A stretch of 64,000 bases of DNA from Egibacteraceae bacterium (GTDB lineage: Bacteria > Actinomycetota > Nitriliruptoria > Euzebyales > Egibacteraceae): the NCBI GenBank assembly GCA_030447925.1, contig JAUJNX010000013.1:1-64000 (forward strand), given 5' to 3'. The notes beneath the pieces were generated by a model. That model did not search any database. It was not told the origin of the DNA and saw nothing but the letters and a program-made list of their open reading frames with translations. Position numbers and translations under genes: made by a program. Of the stretch, positions 33,554 through 42,869 are shown in pieces. The first letter of the stretch is position 1. Each line of letters starts with the position of its first letter.

Positions 33554-34488
33554 CGGCGATCCCCGGCGTCGTAGTCGCCGCGCCCGTAGACGGGGTCGGC
33601 GGTGGTGCCGGTGTCGGCGAACGCGTCGTCGGCCAGGGCGGCGTCCTCGCCGGCGACCGGCAGGGACGTCTCCGTCACGGAGCCGGTGCCGACCGCGGTG
33701 CTGAAGCCGGTCGTCGAGGTCTCGTACGGCGAGGTGCCGTAGTCGGTCGACGGGCGGTAGTCCACGCCGGTGTCGTAACCGGTGGTCGTGGTGGCGTAGG
33801 TCGGGCCCGTGCCGGTGTAGCCGGTCGAGTAGCTCTGGTCCGGCGTGGCCGCGTCGCGCGCGCCGCGGAGCAGGCGCCCGACCGCGAAGCCCGTCACCGC
33901 GGCACCGATGAGGAAGGTCACCGGCTGCCGGCGGGCGAACCGCTCGACATCGGCGACGAGGCCGTCGAAGCCCCGCTCGTCGATGCGCTGCGCGAACTGG
34001 CGGACCTGGTCCCCCGCCTGCTGGGCGTACTGGCCGATCGGGCCAGCCTCTTCCGTGCGGCCCTCGGTCAGCGCCTGGAACTGGTCGGCGAGGCCCCCGA
34101 CGAACGTGCCGACCTGCTGGGTCTGGCTCTGCGCCTGGCCCTTCAGCGTGCTGGTCGCCTCGGAGACGAGGTTGCGCGCCTGGGTCTTGGCCTCCTGCGC
34201 GACGTTGCCCGCCTCGTCCTTCGCGGTGCCGGCCACGCTGGCCGCCTGCTCCTTGGCGGTGCCCGCGACGCCGGCCGCCTGCTCCTTGGCCTGGTCCGCC
34301 TTCGAGGTCTCGGTGCCGTAGGTCTCCGTCGGGTACGTCGTGGTCCCCGTCGAGACGGCCGACGCCCCGCCACCCGTGGTGTACGGCGCCGACTCGCTGG
34401 CGACGGCGTCGCTCACGGGATCGGTGTCATAGGGGTCCCGCGGCGCGTCCCTGGACGGGTCCAGCGGGTCCTGCGGGTACTGGCTCAC
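33550..34488 (-). CDS. Coiled-coil/low-complexity membrane-associated protein
   Basis: About 312 residues. The N-terminal 60 are Pro/Asp/Thr-rich. Then come near-repeats KEQAAGVAGTA, KEQAASVAGTA and KDEAGNVAQEA that resemble LEA or apolipoprotein-like amphipathic helices. A long helical region and one membrane segment (TFLIGAAVTGFAVGRLL, about 203-219) follow, and then a Tyr/Thr/Gly-rich tail. GTG 34488 has AGGAGG nine bases upstream. It is first in the operon with the holin-like and DUF3618 genes. A desiccation or envelope-stress role is suggested by the LEA-like repeats only. Confidence 0.65.
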   Translation of the reverse strand: MSQYPQDPLDPSRDAPRDPYDTDPVSDAVASESAPYTTGGGASAVSTGTTTYPTETYGTETSKADQAKEQAAGVAGTAKEQAASVAGTAKDEAGNVAQEAKTQARNLVSEATSTLKGQAQSQTQQVGTFVGGLADQFQALTEGRTEEAGPIGQYAQQAGDQVRQFAQRIDERGFDGLVADVERFARRQPVTFLIGAAVTGFAVGRLLRGARDAATPDQSYSTGYTGTGPTYATTTTGYDTGVDYRPSTDYGTSPYETSTTGFSTAVGTGSVTETSLPVAGEDAALADDAFADTGTTADPVYGRGDYDAGDRR

Positions 34489-34631
34489 TGGCCGCTGCCT
34501 CCTGTACGTGTGCTGCTCAGGTGTGGATGCACTGGTGTCTTCATCCGTCGTCTCGCCACTACCCGGCCCGCAGAGGCGGAAACGCGGGACGCGCCGTACG
34601 GTCGGGGAAACCGCACGGGAGGAGCACCGCC

Positions 34632-35573
34632 ATGGACGTCCGGCCATCGGGCCTGCACCACGTCACCGCGATCGCGGGCGACCCGCAGCGCAACGTCGAC
34701 TTCTACCTGCAGGTGCTCGGGCTCCGCCTGGTCAAGCGCACCGTCAACTTCGACGCCCCCGACACCTACCACCTGTACTACGGCGACGAGGCGGGCACCC
34801 CCGGGTCGATCCTGACGTTCTTCCCGTGGCCCGGCGCCCCGCGCGGGCGCCGCGGCACCGGCCAGACCACCACCGTCGGCTTCAGCGTGCCGGAGGGGTC
34901 GCTGGGCTGGTGGGCGGACCGGCTGCGCGCCGCCGGCGTGGAGTCCGAGGAGCCCGTCACCCGCGCCGGGGAGGACGTCCTGGCCCTGTACGACCCCGAC
35001 GGCCTGCGCCTGGAGCTGGTCGCCTCGCCGTCGCCCGACACCCGCCCGCCGTGGGAGTCCGGGCCGGTGCCGGGCGACCGGGCCGTGCGCGGGCTGCACG
35101 CGGTGACCATGTCGGAGGGCGGGCCGGACCCGACCGCCGCGCTGCTGACCGACCGCCTGGGCTTCCGGCTGGCCGACGAGGGCGACGGCCGGTTCCGCTT
35201 CGCCGCGGGCGACGGCGGCCCCGGCGCGCTGGTCGACGTGGTCGCCCAGCCGGCCGCCCCGCGCGGGCTGGTGGCGGCGGGCACCGTCCACCACGTCGCC
35301 TGGCGCGCCCCCGACGACCCGGCGCAGGAGTCGTGGCGCAGCGCGCTGGTGGCGTCGGGCATCGACGTGACCCCGATCCTGGACCGTCGCTACTTCCACT
35401 CGATCTACTTCCGCGAGCCCGGCGGGGTGCTGTTCGAGATCGCCACCGACAACCCGGGCTTCGCCACCGACGAGCCGGTCGCGGAGCTGGGCACGGGGCT
35501 GCGGCTGCCGCCCTGGCTGGAGCCCGAGCGGGCGCGCATCGAGGCGGCCCTGCCCGAGCTGAAGATCCCGTGA
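34632..35573 (+). CDS. VOC-family ring-cleaving dioxygenase (MhqO-like)
   Basis: A 313-residue protein with two VOC (glyoxalase/dioxygenase) modules of about 150 residues. Candidate iron ligands are His in GLHHVTA (about 9-10), His in TVHHVAW (about 217-218) and Glu in VLFEIATD (about 273). Length and motifs match the MhqO/PcpA-like group that cleaves hydroquinones or catechols. ATG 34632 follows GGGAGGAGCACC, with TACGGT about 30 bp upstream. The next gene, a hydrolase, overlaps by GTGA, as in mhqO-mhqD operons. Confidence 0.85.
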   Translation: MDVRPSGLHHVTAIAGDPQRNVDFYLQVLGLRLVKRTVNFDAPDTYHLYYGDEAGTPGSILTFFPWPGAPRGRRGTGQTTTVGFSVPEGSLGWWADRLRAAGVESEEPVTRAGEDVLALYDPDGLRLELVASPSPDTRPPWESGPVPGDRAVRGLHAVTMSEGGPDPTAALLTDRLGFRLADEGDGRFRFAAGDGGPGALVDVVAQPAAPRGLVAAGTVHHVAWRAPDDPAQESWRSALVASGIDVTPILDRRYFHSIYFREPGGVLFEIATDNPGFATDEPVAELGTGLRLPPWLEPERARIEAALPELKIP

Positions 35574-36208
35574 CCGACTTCGTCCACCGCTTCGCGGCGG
35601 GGTCGACGGGCGCCACGATCCTGCTCCTGCACGGCACCGGGGGCAGCGAGGGCGACCTGCTGCCCCTGGGGCGGGCGCTGGCGCCGGGGGCGGCGCTGCT
35701 GAGCCCCCGCGGGCAGGTGCTGGAGCGCGGGATGCCGCGGTTCTTCCGGCGCCTGGCCGAGGGCGTGTTCGACGAGGACGACCTGCGGGCCCGCGCGGGT
35801 GACCTGGCCGCCTTCGTCGGCCGCGCGGCCGGCGAGCACGCCTTCGACCCGTCCAAGGTGGTGGCGGCGGGCTTCTCCAACGGCGCCAACATCGCCGCCG
35901 CCGTGCTCCTGCTGCACCCCGGCGTCCTGCGCGGCGCGGCGCTGTTCGCGCCCATGGTCCCGCTGACGCCCGACCCGCTCCCCGACCTGGCCGGCGTCGC
36001 GGTCCACCTCAGCGCGGGCCGCGCCGATCCGATCGCGCCGCCCCGGGACGCCGAGCGCCTCGCCGGCCTGCTGACCGAGGCCGGCGCCGCGGTCGACCTG
36101 CGCTGGCACGGCGGCGGTCACGATCTCGGCCTCCCCCAGGTCCGCGCCGCGGCCGACTGGATGGCCAAGCTGTTCGCGGCCACCGACGCGGGACCGCCCC
36201 CGGCCTAG
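35570..36208 (+). CDS. Alpha/beta hydrolase (MhqD-like carboxylesterase)
   Basis: A 212-residue hydrolase: oxyanion region LLLHGTGGSEGDLLPLG (18-34), nucleophile Ser in GFSNGAN (near 107), acid Asp in SAGRADPI and His in GGGHDL. Such carboxylesterases/phospholipases sit beside VOC dioxygenases in quinone- and azo-compound-responsive operons and may hydrolyse the ring-cleavage product. The GTG start overlaps the dioxygenase stop (GTGA), so they are coupled. Confidence 0.85.
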   Translation: MTDFVHRFAAGSTGATILLLHGTGGSEGDLLPLGRALAPGAALLSPRGQVLERGMPRFFRRLAEGVFDEDDLRARAGDLAAFVGRAAGEHAFDPSKVVAAGFSNGANIAAAVLLLHPGVLRGAALFAPMVPLTPDPLPDLAGVAVHLSAGRADPIAPPRDAERLAGLLTEAGAAVDLRWHGGGHDLGLPQVRAAADWMAKLFAATDAGPPPA

Positions 36209-36260
36209 CCTCCTGCGGCCTGACGGTCGACCGGGGGCATGACCGGGTACCGTCCTGCCC

Positions 36261-36965
36261 ATGCGGGCGAACGTCGCGTGGGTGATCGCGTTGGGGGTCT
36301 TCGCCGTCGCCCTCGTCGCGCTGGGGCTGGCGGGGGACCGAACGGGCGTGCCCGCGGCCGCCCCGCGCTCCCCCGGCCCCGCGCCGGCGGAACCGCCCGC
36401 GGCGGACCCGGTCGTGGCCGAGCCCGGCGCGGGGAGCGCGGCGGCGCCCGGCGGGGCGTCGGTGGACGCCATCGAGCGGGCGCGACCGGGCCAGCGCATC
36501 GGCATCGACGGGGAGGGCTTCCCGCCGGGCGGCGCCGTCGAGGTCGTGCTGGGCGCGGCCGGCGGGCCGCTGACGCCCACCGGGGACGCCACCGCCGACG
36601 AGGACGGCCGGCTCGCGGCGCAGGTCCCGCTGCCCGACCAGCCGGGGCCCTACGTCGTGGGGGTGCGCTACGCCGACGGCACGGTGGCCGGCGCCCGCAC
36701 GGTCACGACCGAGGTCACCGTCGAGGGCCGCCGGACGGCCATGCGCAGCCGACCCGCGCCGCAGCTCCCCGCGCCGGCCCCGGCCCCCGCGCCGGCCCCC
36801 GCGCCGGGCTCGGGGTCGGGGTCGAGCTCCGGGGTGGGCGGTGACACCCGCAGCCGCCGCGGGACCCGACCCCCGGGCCGATCCGCACCCCCAGCCGCAT
36901 CGACATCGGCGGCGGCGGCCGCCCCGGCCCCACCCGCCCCGGCGGACGCGAACCCGCCGCGCTGA
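36261..36965 (+). CDS. Secreted or anchored protein with a beta-sandwich-like domain and Pro/Ala-rich tail
   Basis: A 234-residue protein of no named family. An N-terminal membrane/signal helix (WVIALGVFAVALVALGLAG, 6-24) is followed by a Pro/Ala linker. A domain at about 68-155 contains GQRIGIDGEGFPPGGAVEVV and GPYVVGVRYADGT, like IPT/TIG or other extracellular beta-sandwiches. The tail has PAPAPAP repeats. The ATG has TACCGT seven bases upstream (36248-36253) and no ribosome site, so it may be leaderless. The tail reading frame looks intact to the stop at 36965. Confidence 0.55.
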   Translation: MRANVAWVIALGVFAVALVALGLAGDRTGVPAAAPRSPGPAPAEPPAADPVVAEPGAGSAAAPGGASVDAIERARPGQRIGIDGEGFPPGGAVEVVLGAAGGPLTPTGDATADEDGRLAAQVPLPDQPGPYVVGVRYADGTVAGARTVTTEVTVEGRRTAMRSRPAPQLPAPAPAPAPAPAPGSGSGSSSGVGGDTRSRRGTRPPGRSAPPAASTSAAAAAPAPPAPADANPPR

Positions 36966-37118
36966 CCTGAGCCGGCCGGGCCGGTGCCGTGGCGGAGCGG
37001 CGCGGCCGGGCCGCGGGTCGGCGTCGCGGCGGTCCGGCCTGGCGGGCGCGCTGCCACGGCGGGGGCAGGGGCACATGACCGCCCGGGGCGCCGGCCGGGG
37101 CGCGCCTAGGATGCCGGG
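36966..37118 (+). promoter_or_regulatory. Spacer with leaderless -10 before the first GT-C gene
   Basis: A GC-rich gap with no ORF of note. TAGGAT at 37107-37112 ends six bases before the GTG at 37119, the same layout as other leaderless genes in this window. No -35 box was recognised. Confidence 0.4.
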
Positions 37119-38671
37119 GTGTTCCGTTCTGTGCAGTTCCTCCTCGGCCTGGCCGTCGTCCTCGGCGTCGCGGCCGGGTTGCGGCTGCCGGGGCTGGCGG
37201 GGCAGGTCCGGGCGCCGGACGAGGCGACGGTGGTCGACCGCGCGACCGCCGCCCTGGCCGGTGACCTCGCCCCGCCGGCCTTCGACTGGCCGCCGGGGTC
37301 CTCACACCTGCTCGCCGCGGCGGTCCTGGTGGCCCGCGCCGCCGGCCGCGACCCGACCGGCGACGGGCTGTACGCCTTCGGCCGCGTGCTGGCCGCCTGG
37401 GTGGCGGTCGGCACGGTCGGGCTGACCGTCGCGCTGGGGCGGCGGCCGCCGACGGCCGCGCACGGGCGCCGGTGACGGGGCTGGTCGCGGGGCTCGCCGT
37501 CGCCGTCTCCGTCGTCGGGGTGCGGCTGTCGCGCCAGGTGCACCCCGAGCACGTGCAGCTCGCGCTCCTGGTCGCCTCCACCCTGGCCGCGCTGCGCGGC
37601 GACTGGACGCGGTCGGCGCGCTGGCTGGTCGGGGCGGGCGCGCTGGCGGGGCTGGCGGGGGCGGTCAAGTACCTCGGCGTCGCCGGTGCGGTGGTGCCCT
37701 GCTCGCCGTCGCCACCTGGCCGGGGACGCGGCGGGGCCGGCGGGTCGCGGTCGCCGCCGCGGTCGGCGCCGCAGCGGTGGGCGCCTTCGTCGTGGGCACG
37801 CTGGGGACGGTCCTCAGCCCGGCGTTCCCGCGGGCCTCGCCTGGCAGGTCGGCCACCAGGCCGGCGGGCACCTGGGCTACGACGCGCGCGTGCCCGGTTG
37901 GCTGTTCCACCTGGGCACCTCGCTGCCGGGGACCTGGGGGTGGCCGCTGACCGTCGCGGCCGTGGCGGGGACCGCCCTGCTCCTGGTCCGCGGGACCCGC
38001 GCCCAGCGGCTGGTGGGCAGCGCCGCCGCGGTGCTCGTCGCCCTGGTCGGCACCAGCCGGGTCGCCTTCCCCCACTACGTGCTGATCGCCACGCCGTACC
38101 TGGCCGCGGCGCGGCCGTCGCCCTGGTCCGCCTGGGAGCCTGCGGCCCGCTGCACCCCGGCCCGGGCCCGGCGCGGCGCGCCCGCCGCGCGGCGGGCGCC
38201 GTGCTGGCGGCCGGGCTGCTGGCCGCGTCGGTGGTCCCCGCGGGGCTGGACGCGGCGCGCCTGGTGCGCGCGGCGCGGGCGCCCGACACGCGCGCGCTGG
38301 CCGCCGCCGAGGCGGCCGGGCTGGACGCGACGGTGTGGGCGGAGGCGCACACCGGCGTCGAGGGCGCCGCGCGCGCCGCCTCGCTGGCCGAGGACCCCGC
38401 CGCGGTGCTCGCGTGCGACTGCGTGGCGGTGCTCAGCTCCTACCAGGAGGACCGCTACCGCGCGGAGCCGTCGCGCTGGGCCGCGCACGTCGCGGGCTAC
38501 GACGCCCTGCGCGCCGCCGCGGACCCCCTGCGCGTCGTCCGCCCGTCGCTGCCGCTGTCCTACCGCTGGGACCTGCTGCCCGCGTGGGGCCTGCGGGCGG
38601 TCCCGCTGACCGGCGCCGCCCCGGTGGTGGGTCCCACGATCACCTTCCTCGACCTGCGCCGTGACGCCTGA
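37119..38671 (+). pseudogene. Polytopic GT-C-type glycosyltransferase-like gene, four frameshifts
   Basis: Read through the shifts this is one protein of about 520 residues with many membrane helices and the GT-C outline: RAPDEATVVDRATAALAG (Asp-Glu in the first loop, as in ArnT/PMT-like transferases), VHPEHVQLALLVASTLAALR, GHLGYDARVPGWLFHL and FPHYVLIATPYLAAA. The frame changes near 37455, 37695, 37825 and 38110, each equal to loss of one base. No stop codons interrupt the segments between shifts. It is either a recent pseudogene or an intact gene with assembly errors. Confidence 0.6.
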
Positions 38672-40007
38672 CGCCTGGACCTACGGCGGCGGCATCCCCC
38701 GCTACCTCGCCCTGTGGCTGCCCCTGACGCCGGTCCTGGTCGCGGTCCTGCGCCGCGCGCGCGTCCGTGGGCGGCCGTCGGCGTCGTGGCGGCCTCGACG
38801 CTGCCGACCTTCGCCCTGCACCCGCCGTCGTCGGCGGGACCTCCCGGACTGCGCATCGCGGTGGTCGTGGCCGTCTGCGCGGTGCAGGCGGCGTGGCTGA
38901 CCCGCACCCTGCGCGTACCCGCACCCGCACCCGCACCGCCGCCCCCGGCACCGGCCCGGGCGCCCGCGCGGCGGTGGTGCGGCGGGCGGCGCTGGCCGCC
39001 GCCGTGCTCGTCGCGCTGGCGGTGCGGGTGCCGCTGGCCTGGGCCGACCCGGGGATCGGCGACTTCGGCACCGCCAGCGACACCGCCGCCCGCCAGCTGC
39101 TCGCGGGGCGCAACCCGTGGCTGGAGGCCAACCCCACGCCACCGTGGGCGCCTACCAGTACCCGGCCGGCACCGTGCTCGCGCACCTGCCCACCGCGGCG
39201 GTGCTGCCCGCGAGGTCGCCGGCGAGCCCTGGTTCAGCGCCCGCGCCGCGGTCTGGGCGGTGGACGTCGCGGCGGTGCTGCTCCTGGGCCGCTGGTCACC
39301 CGTCCTGGCCTGGGCCTGGGCGCTGCACCCCGGCCTGGTGCGCGAGTCCGGGATCGTGGTCGCCAACGACGTCCTGCTCACCCTGCTCGCCGGCCTCACC
39401 GCGCTGGCCCTGGCCCGCCGCCGCCACCTCGCCGCGGCCGTGGCGGCCGGGCTGGCGATCGCGGTGAAGCCGTCGGCGCTGGTGCTGGTGCCCTGCTGCT
39501 CGCCGCGGTGGGGCCGCGGGCCGCGCTGGTCGCCTGCGCCGTGCCCGCCGTCCTGCAGCTGCCGTTCCTGCTGCTCCCCCGGCCCGGGCTGCACGGCCTG
39601 GCCGCCATCCTGGAGCCCGCCGCCCGCCTGGACCCCGGCGGCGCGGTCCCGCTGTCGGCCTGGCTGCCGCTGCTGCCCGGCCCCGGCCTGCTGCGGGCCG
39701 CGAGCGCCGCGGGGGTCGCGGCGGCCCTGGCCACCGCCTGGGCAGCCGGGCGCGCCCTCCGCCGGCGGGGGCCCACACCGGCGCGCGCGGCGGCGGCGGT
39801 CGCCCTGCCCCTGCTCGCCGCCTTCGCCCTGGCCACGCGCTGGCCGACCAACTTCGCGCTGTGGCCGCTGGCGCCCTGCTCGTGGCGGTGGCGGCCGGCG
39901 TGCGGCCGGCGCCGCCCGCTCCCCGGTCGCCGGCGGGAGCGGGCGGGCCCGGGGCCGGCGCGGAGGTCAGCCCAGCGTCGCCAGCAGGTCCTGCCACCAG
40001 GCGGTGA
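38661..40007 (+). pseudogene. Second GT-C-like membrane gene, about six frameshifts
   Basis: It begins at GTG 38661, overlapping the previous stop. The pieces in order are IPRYLALWLPLTPVLVAVL, ASTLPTFALHP, RAALAAAVLVALAVRVPLAW, DTAARQLLAGRNPWLEANP, VGAYQYPAGTVLAHLPTAAV, RESGIVVANDVLLTLLAGL and VPAVLQLPFLLLPRPGL. Frame changes fall near 38765, 38965, 39130, 39205, 39490 and 39870, all equal to one lost base. GRNPWLEANP resembles the first external loop of GT-C transferases. The first 300 bp may be the tail of another transferase rather than part of this one. It ends 41 bp inside the convergent hydrolase gene. Confidence 0.5.
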
Positions 40008-41518
40008 GCCGCTGCCACCAGCCGGCCAGGACCGGCGCCGCCGGGGCCGCCGGGGCCGGGTCGGGGAGCCGGTGGGGCCGTCGGGGTGCCGCCCGGCGCG
40101 GGGGGAGGCGGCGCGACCGGGGCGGGGCCGGGCGCCGGAGCCGGAGCCGGAGCCGGAGCGGGGGCGGTGGCGGGGGCGGCGCCCTCGGCCGCGATCTCCA
40201 GCACCAGCAGCTCGGCGCCCAGCTGCAGCGGCACCGCCGCTCCCCGCACCTCCTCGGCGCCCTCCTCCCCGCCGATCCGGTGCACGCGGACCGTCCGCTC
40301 CCCGTCGAAGCGGACCGTGACGTCCTTGACCGGCGGCGCCACGTCGGCGAACGCGGCCTCGTCGAACACCGGCTCGTCGCTCTGGAGCAGCAGCACGAAG
40401 GTGCCGTCCGCGCGCTGGGTGAGCAGCGTCTGGACCCGGTCGCGCTCGCCCTCGACGGCGTAGGTCAGCGCGCCGGGCTCGAACCCGGCACCGTCGTCGG
40501 CCAGCAGGCCCTGCAGCTCGCGCATGGCGGCGTAGGCGGGTTCCACCGACAGGTCGTTCTGGATGATGCCGAAGTTGTCCTCCTGCTCCAGCGGGTTGGT
40601 GCCCTCGTCCACCAGCTCGTAGTTGGTGTGGAGGACGAAGCCCGCGTTCCACAGGTAGGCGACCTGCTTGGGCAGCATCAGCTCGATGGCGCGCTCGGTC
40701 TTGCCGATGTGGTTCGTGCGGTTCGGCGCGTCGTGGAACCCGGTCTCGGTCGCGACCATCGGCTTGTCGCCGCAGTGCTGCCACCGGTCCTCCGCGTACG
40801 CCTGGTAGACGTCGGCGTACCCGTCGGTGGTGTAGCCCTGGTAGGACCCGTAGGGGTGCACGTCGCAGAAGTCGAAGTAGGCGCTCATGTCCCCGATGCG
40901 CTCGGACTGGCCGGTCGGCGACATGCTGAGGACCGGGATGTCGCGGAGCACGGGGTCGCCCTGCACCACCTCCCACAGCGCGATCTGGTGGTCCCGGGTC
41001 CAGCGCGGCCAGTCGGCCTCGGCGATGCCGTGCAGGCGCCAGAACAGGTCGGGCTCGTTGTTGCCGGCGATGCCCGCGACGCACTCGGGGCCCAGCTCGC
41101 GGACGATGCCGGGCAGGCGCGCCAGGTGGTCGGCGTTGTCGGTGCCCATCACGAAGCGCACGCCGGTCCCGCACAGCTCCCGGTACTTGCGCAGCAGGTC
41201 GTCGTTGAGGGGCAGGCCGTCGCGCGTCAGGGTCACGCCCAGGTCGTCGATCAGCGGGCGCAGCTCGTCGTAGCGCGCGTAGACGCGGTCGTAGTAGTTC
41301 CAGTGGGTGTTCCAGCCGGTGCTGGCGCCCACGTCGGCCGCCCGCACGGCGGGGACCGCGGTCAGCGCGGCGGGCGGGGCGGGTGCCGCGCCGCGCGCTG
41401 CCGCCTCCGCCACCGACGGCGGGGCGGCGGCGGCGGGTGCCGCCGGCAGCGTGGCGAGCGCGACGACGGCGAGCAGCGCCAGGGCGGCCCGGCGGCGGTG
41501 GCGGGTCGGACGGGTCAT
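39967..41518 (-). CDS. Secreted GH-A clan glycoside hydrolase-like protein (3' frameshift)
   Basis: About 515 residues: signal peptide (RRRAALALLAVVALATLPAA), a TIM-barrel catalytic domain with the clan GH-A acid/base motif NNEPD (Glu155) and candidate nucleophile in ATETGFHD (Glu258), and a C-terminal beta domain followed by a PAPAPAP linker. Near 40060 the frame must change to reach the natural end PVLAGWWQRLTAWWQDLL then ATLG and TGA at 39967; otherwise the ORF runs far into antisense sequence. ATG 41518 follows GAGGAGATCTCCGC. The polysaccharide substrate is unknown. Confidence 0.72.
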
Positions 41519-41547
41519 GCGGAGATCTCCTCGGGTGCCGGGGCCGG

Positions 41548-42272
41548 TCAGCGGCGGGTCAGGGGCCCGCGCAGCGCGCCCTGGGGGAACGCGGTGGTGG
41601 CGACGTCCACGACGTACTGGGACGGGTCGGCGGACAGCGCGGACCGGACGGCCGCGGGGTCGGCCGCCAGGCAGGTCTGGCCGGTGGTGACGCCGCTGAG
41701 GGCAGCTCGAACAGGGCGATCCCCAGCCGGGCCAGGCGCAGGGTCGCCGTGGTGGTGGGGTCGACCTGCTGGAGGGAGAAGCGGAAGCAGACGCTCCCGG
41801 CGGGGTCGACGGTCAGGTCGAGGGTGCCCGACCCGTCCGGGTCGCCCGCGCCGCGCGGGACCGCCGCGCCGGTGAGGGCGACGACGTAGGCGACGCCCTC
41901 CGGGGCGCCCGGGGCCTGGGCCGGGGCGGGCGGGTCCGCCGGGGCAGGTGCCGGGGCAGCCGGTGCCGGGGCAGCGGGGGCGGGGGCAGCGGGGGCGGGG
42001 GCCGCAGGGGCGGGGGGGCCGGGGACGGTCGCGCGGGGCGCCGCGCCCAGGTCCGCCGGGGCGCTGCCGGGCGCCGCCGCGCCGGCGGGCGGGATGGCGG
42101 GCGCGCCCGGGGCCGTGCCCGCGGGAGCGCTCGGCGCCCCCCACGCCGCACCCGCCGCGTCCGCCGCCCCGGCTGTGGCGCCCGCCGGCCGGGCCTCGCC
42201 CCCGACCCGCCGCCGGCGGCGCCCCGCCAGCAGCACCGCACCCGCCACGACGACACCCAGGACCGCTCGCAT
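41548..42272 (-). CDS. CHRD-domain secreted protein (frameshifted)
   Basis: The N-terminus MRAVLGVVVAGAVLLAG is a signal or anchor. An Ala/Pro repeat linker of about 70 residues (PAPAAPAPAAP) follows, and then a CHRD-like domain with VAYVVALTGAAVPRGAGDPD, GSVCFRFSLQQVDP and, in the next frame, CLAADPAAVRSALSADPSQY plus FPQGALRGPL. The shift lies near 41702 (one base lost in a CCC run). CHRD domains occur in secreted bacterial proteins of unknown function. ATG 42272 follows GGGAGAGCAGC. Confidence 0.65.
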
Positions 42273-42420
42273 GCTGCTCTCCCGCTCGACGACGAGGGCA
42301 GCCTAGGTGCGACGTCGCAGCAGTCCCGAGTGATGCTCGGCCGTCCGTACAGGTTGATCCGCACGCGGCATGGCCCGGGGGAGCCGGGGAACGGCTGTCC
42401 CACCCGGCCCAGGAGGACCC

Positions 42421-42831
42421 GTGCCCGCCGACGACGAGGACCTGCCCGCGACCCTGCGGCGGTCGCCCGAGCACGCGCAGGCGATCTACCGCGCCGCCCT
42501 GGACAGCGCCCACGAGACCTACGACGGCGACGAGCAGGCCGCCCACCGGGTCGCCTTCGCGGCGCTGAAGCACAGCTACGCCAAGGTCGGTGACCACTGG
42601 GAGGAGAAGGCGGAGCGCGGGCCGTCGGACCCCCAGGCGGCGCGCGGCGGGGCGGAGGCGCGCGACGACCCCCGGCCCACCGCCGGCGGCCAGGAGGTCG
42701 GGGCGACGAAGCGGGAGCTGTACGCCGAGGCCAGGGAGCTCGGCGTCAGCGGCCGGTCGAAGATGGACACCCAGGAGCTGACCCGCGCCGTGGCCAGGGC
42801 CAGGGCCGCGGCCGACCGCGACCGCGGGTGA
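42421..42831 (+). CDS. ChaB-family protein with Rho_N/SAP-like tail
   Basis: A 136-residue protein: a ChaB domain (about 5-65; LPATLRRSPEHAQAIYRAAL with YDGDEQAAHRVAFAALK), a polar linker and a C-terminal helical motif TKRELYAEARELGVSGRSKM (about 98-117) like the Rho N-terminal/SAP-like DNA- or RNA-binding element. GTG 42421 follows AGGAGGACCC. Function of ChaB proteins is unsettled. A strong hairpin follows the stop. Confidence 0.8.
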   Translation: MPADDEDLPATLRRSPEHAQAIYRAALDSAHETYDGDEQAAHRVAFAALKHSYAKVGDHWEEKAERGPSDPQAARGGAEARDDPRPTAGGQEVGATKRELYAEARELGVSGRSKMDTQELTRAVARARAAADRDRG

Positions 42832-42835
42832 CCGT

Positions 42836-42869
42836 GGTGAGGAACCGGCACCCACGCCGGTTCCTCACC
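42836..42869. terminator. Bidirectional hairpin, 14-bp stem
   Basis: GGTGAGGAACCGGC (42836-42849) pairs fully with GCCGGTTCCTCACC (42856-42869) around the loop ACCCAC. It lies between the convergent chaB-like and VirB4 genes. The VirB4 stop codon (42865-42867) is inside the right arm. Confidence 0.8.

Noticed and set aside
34508..35569. Upstream extension of the alpha/beta hydrolase
   Set aside because: It is the shadow frame of the VOC dioxygenase; the hydrolase starts at GTG 35570.
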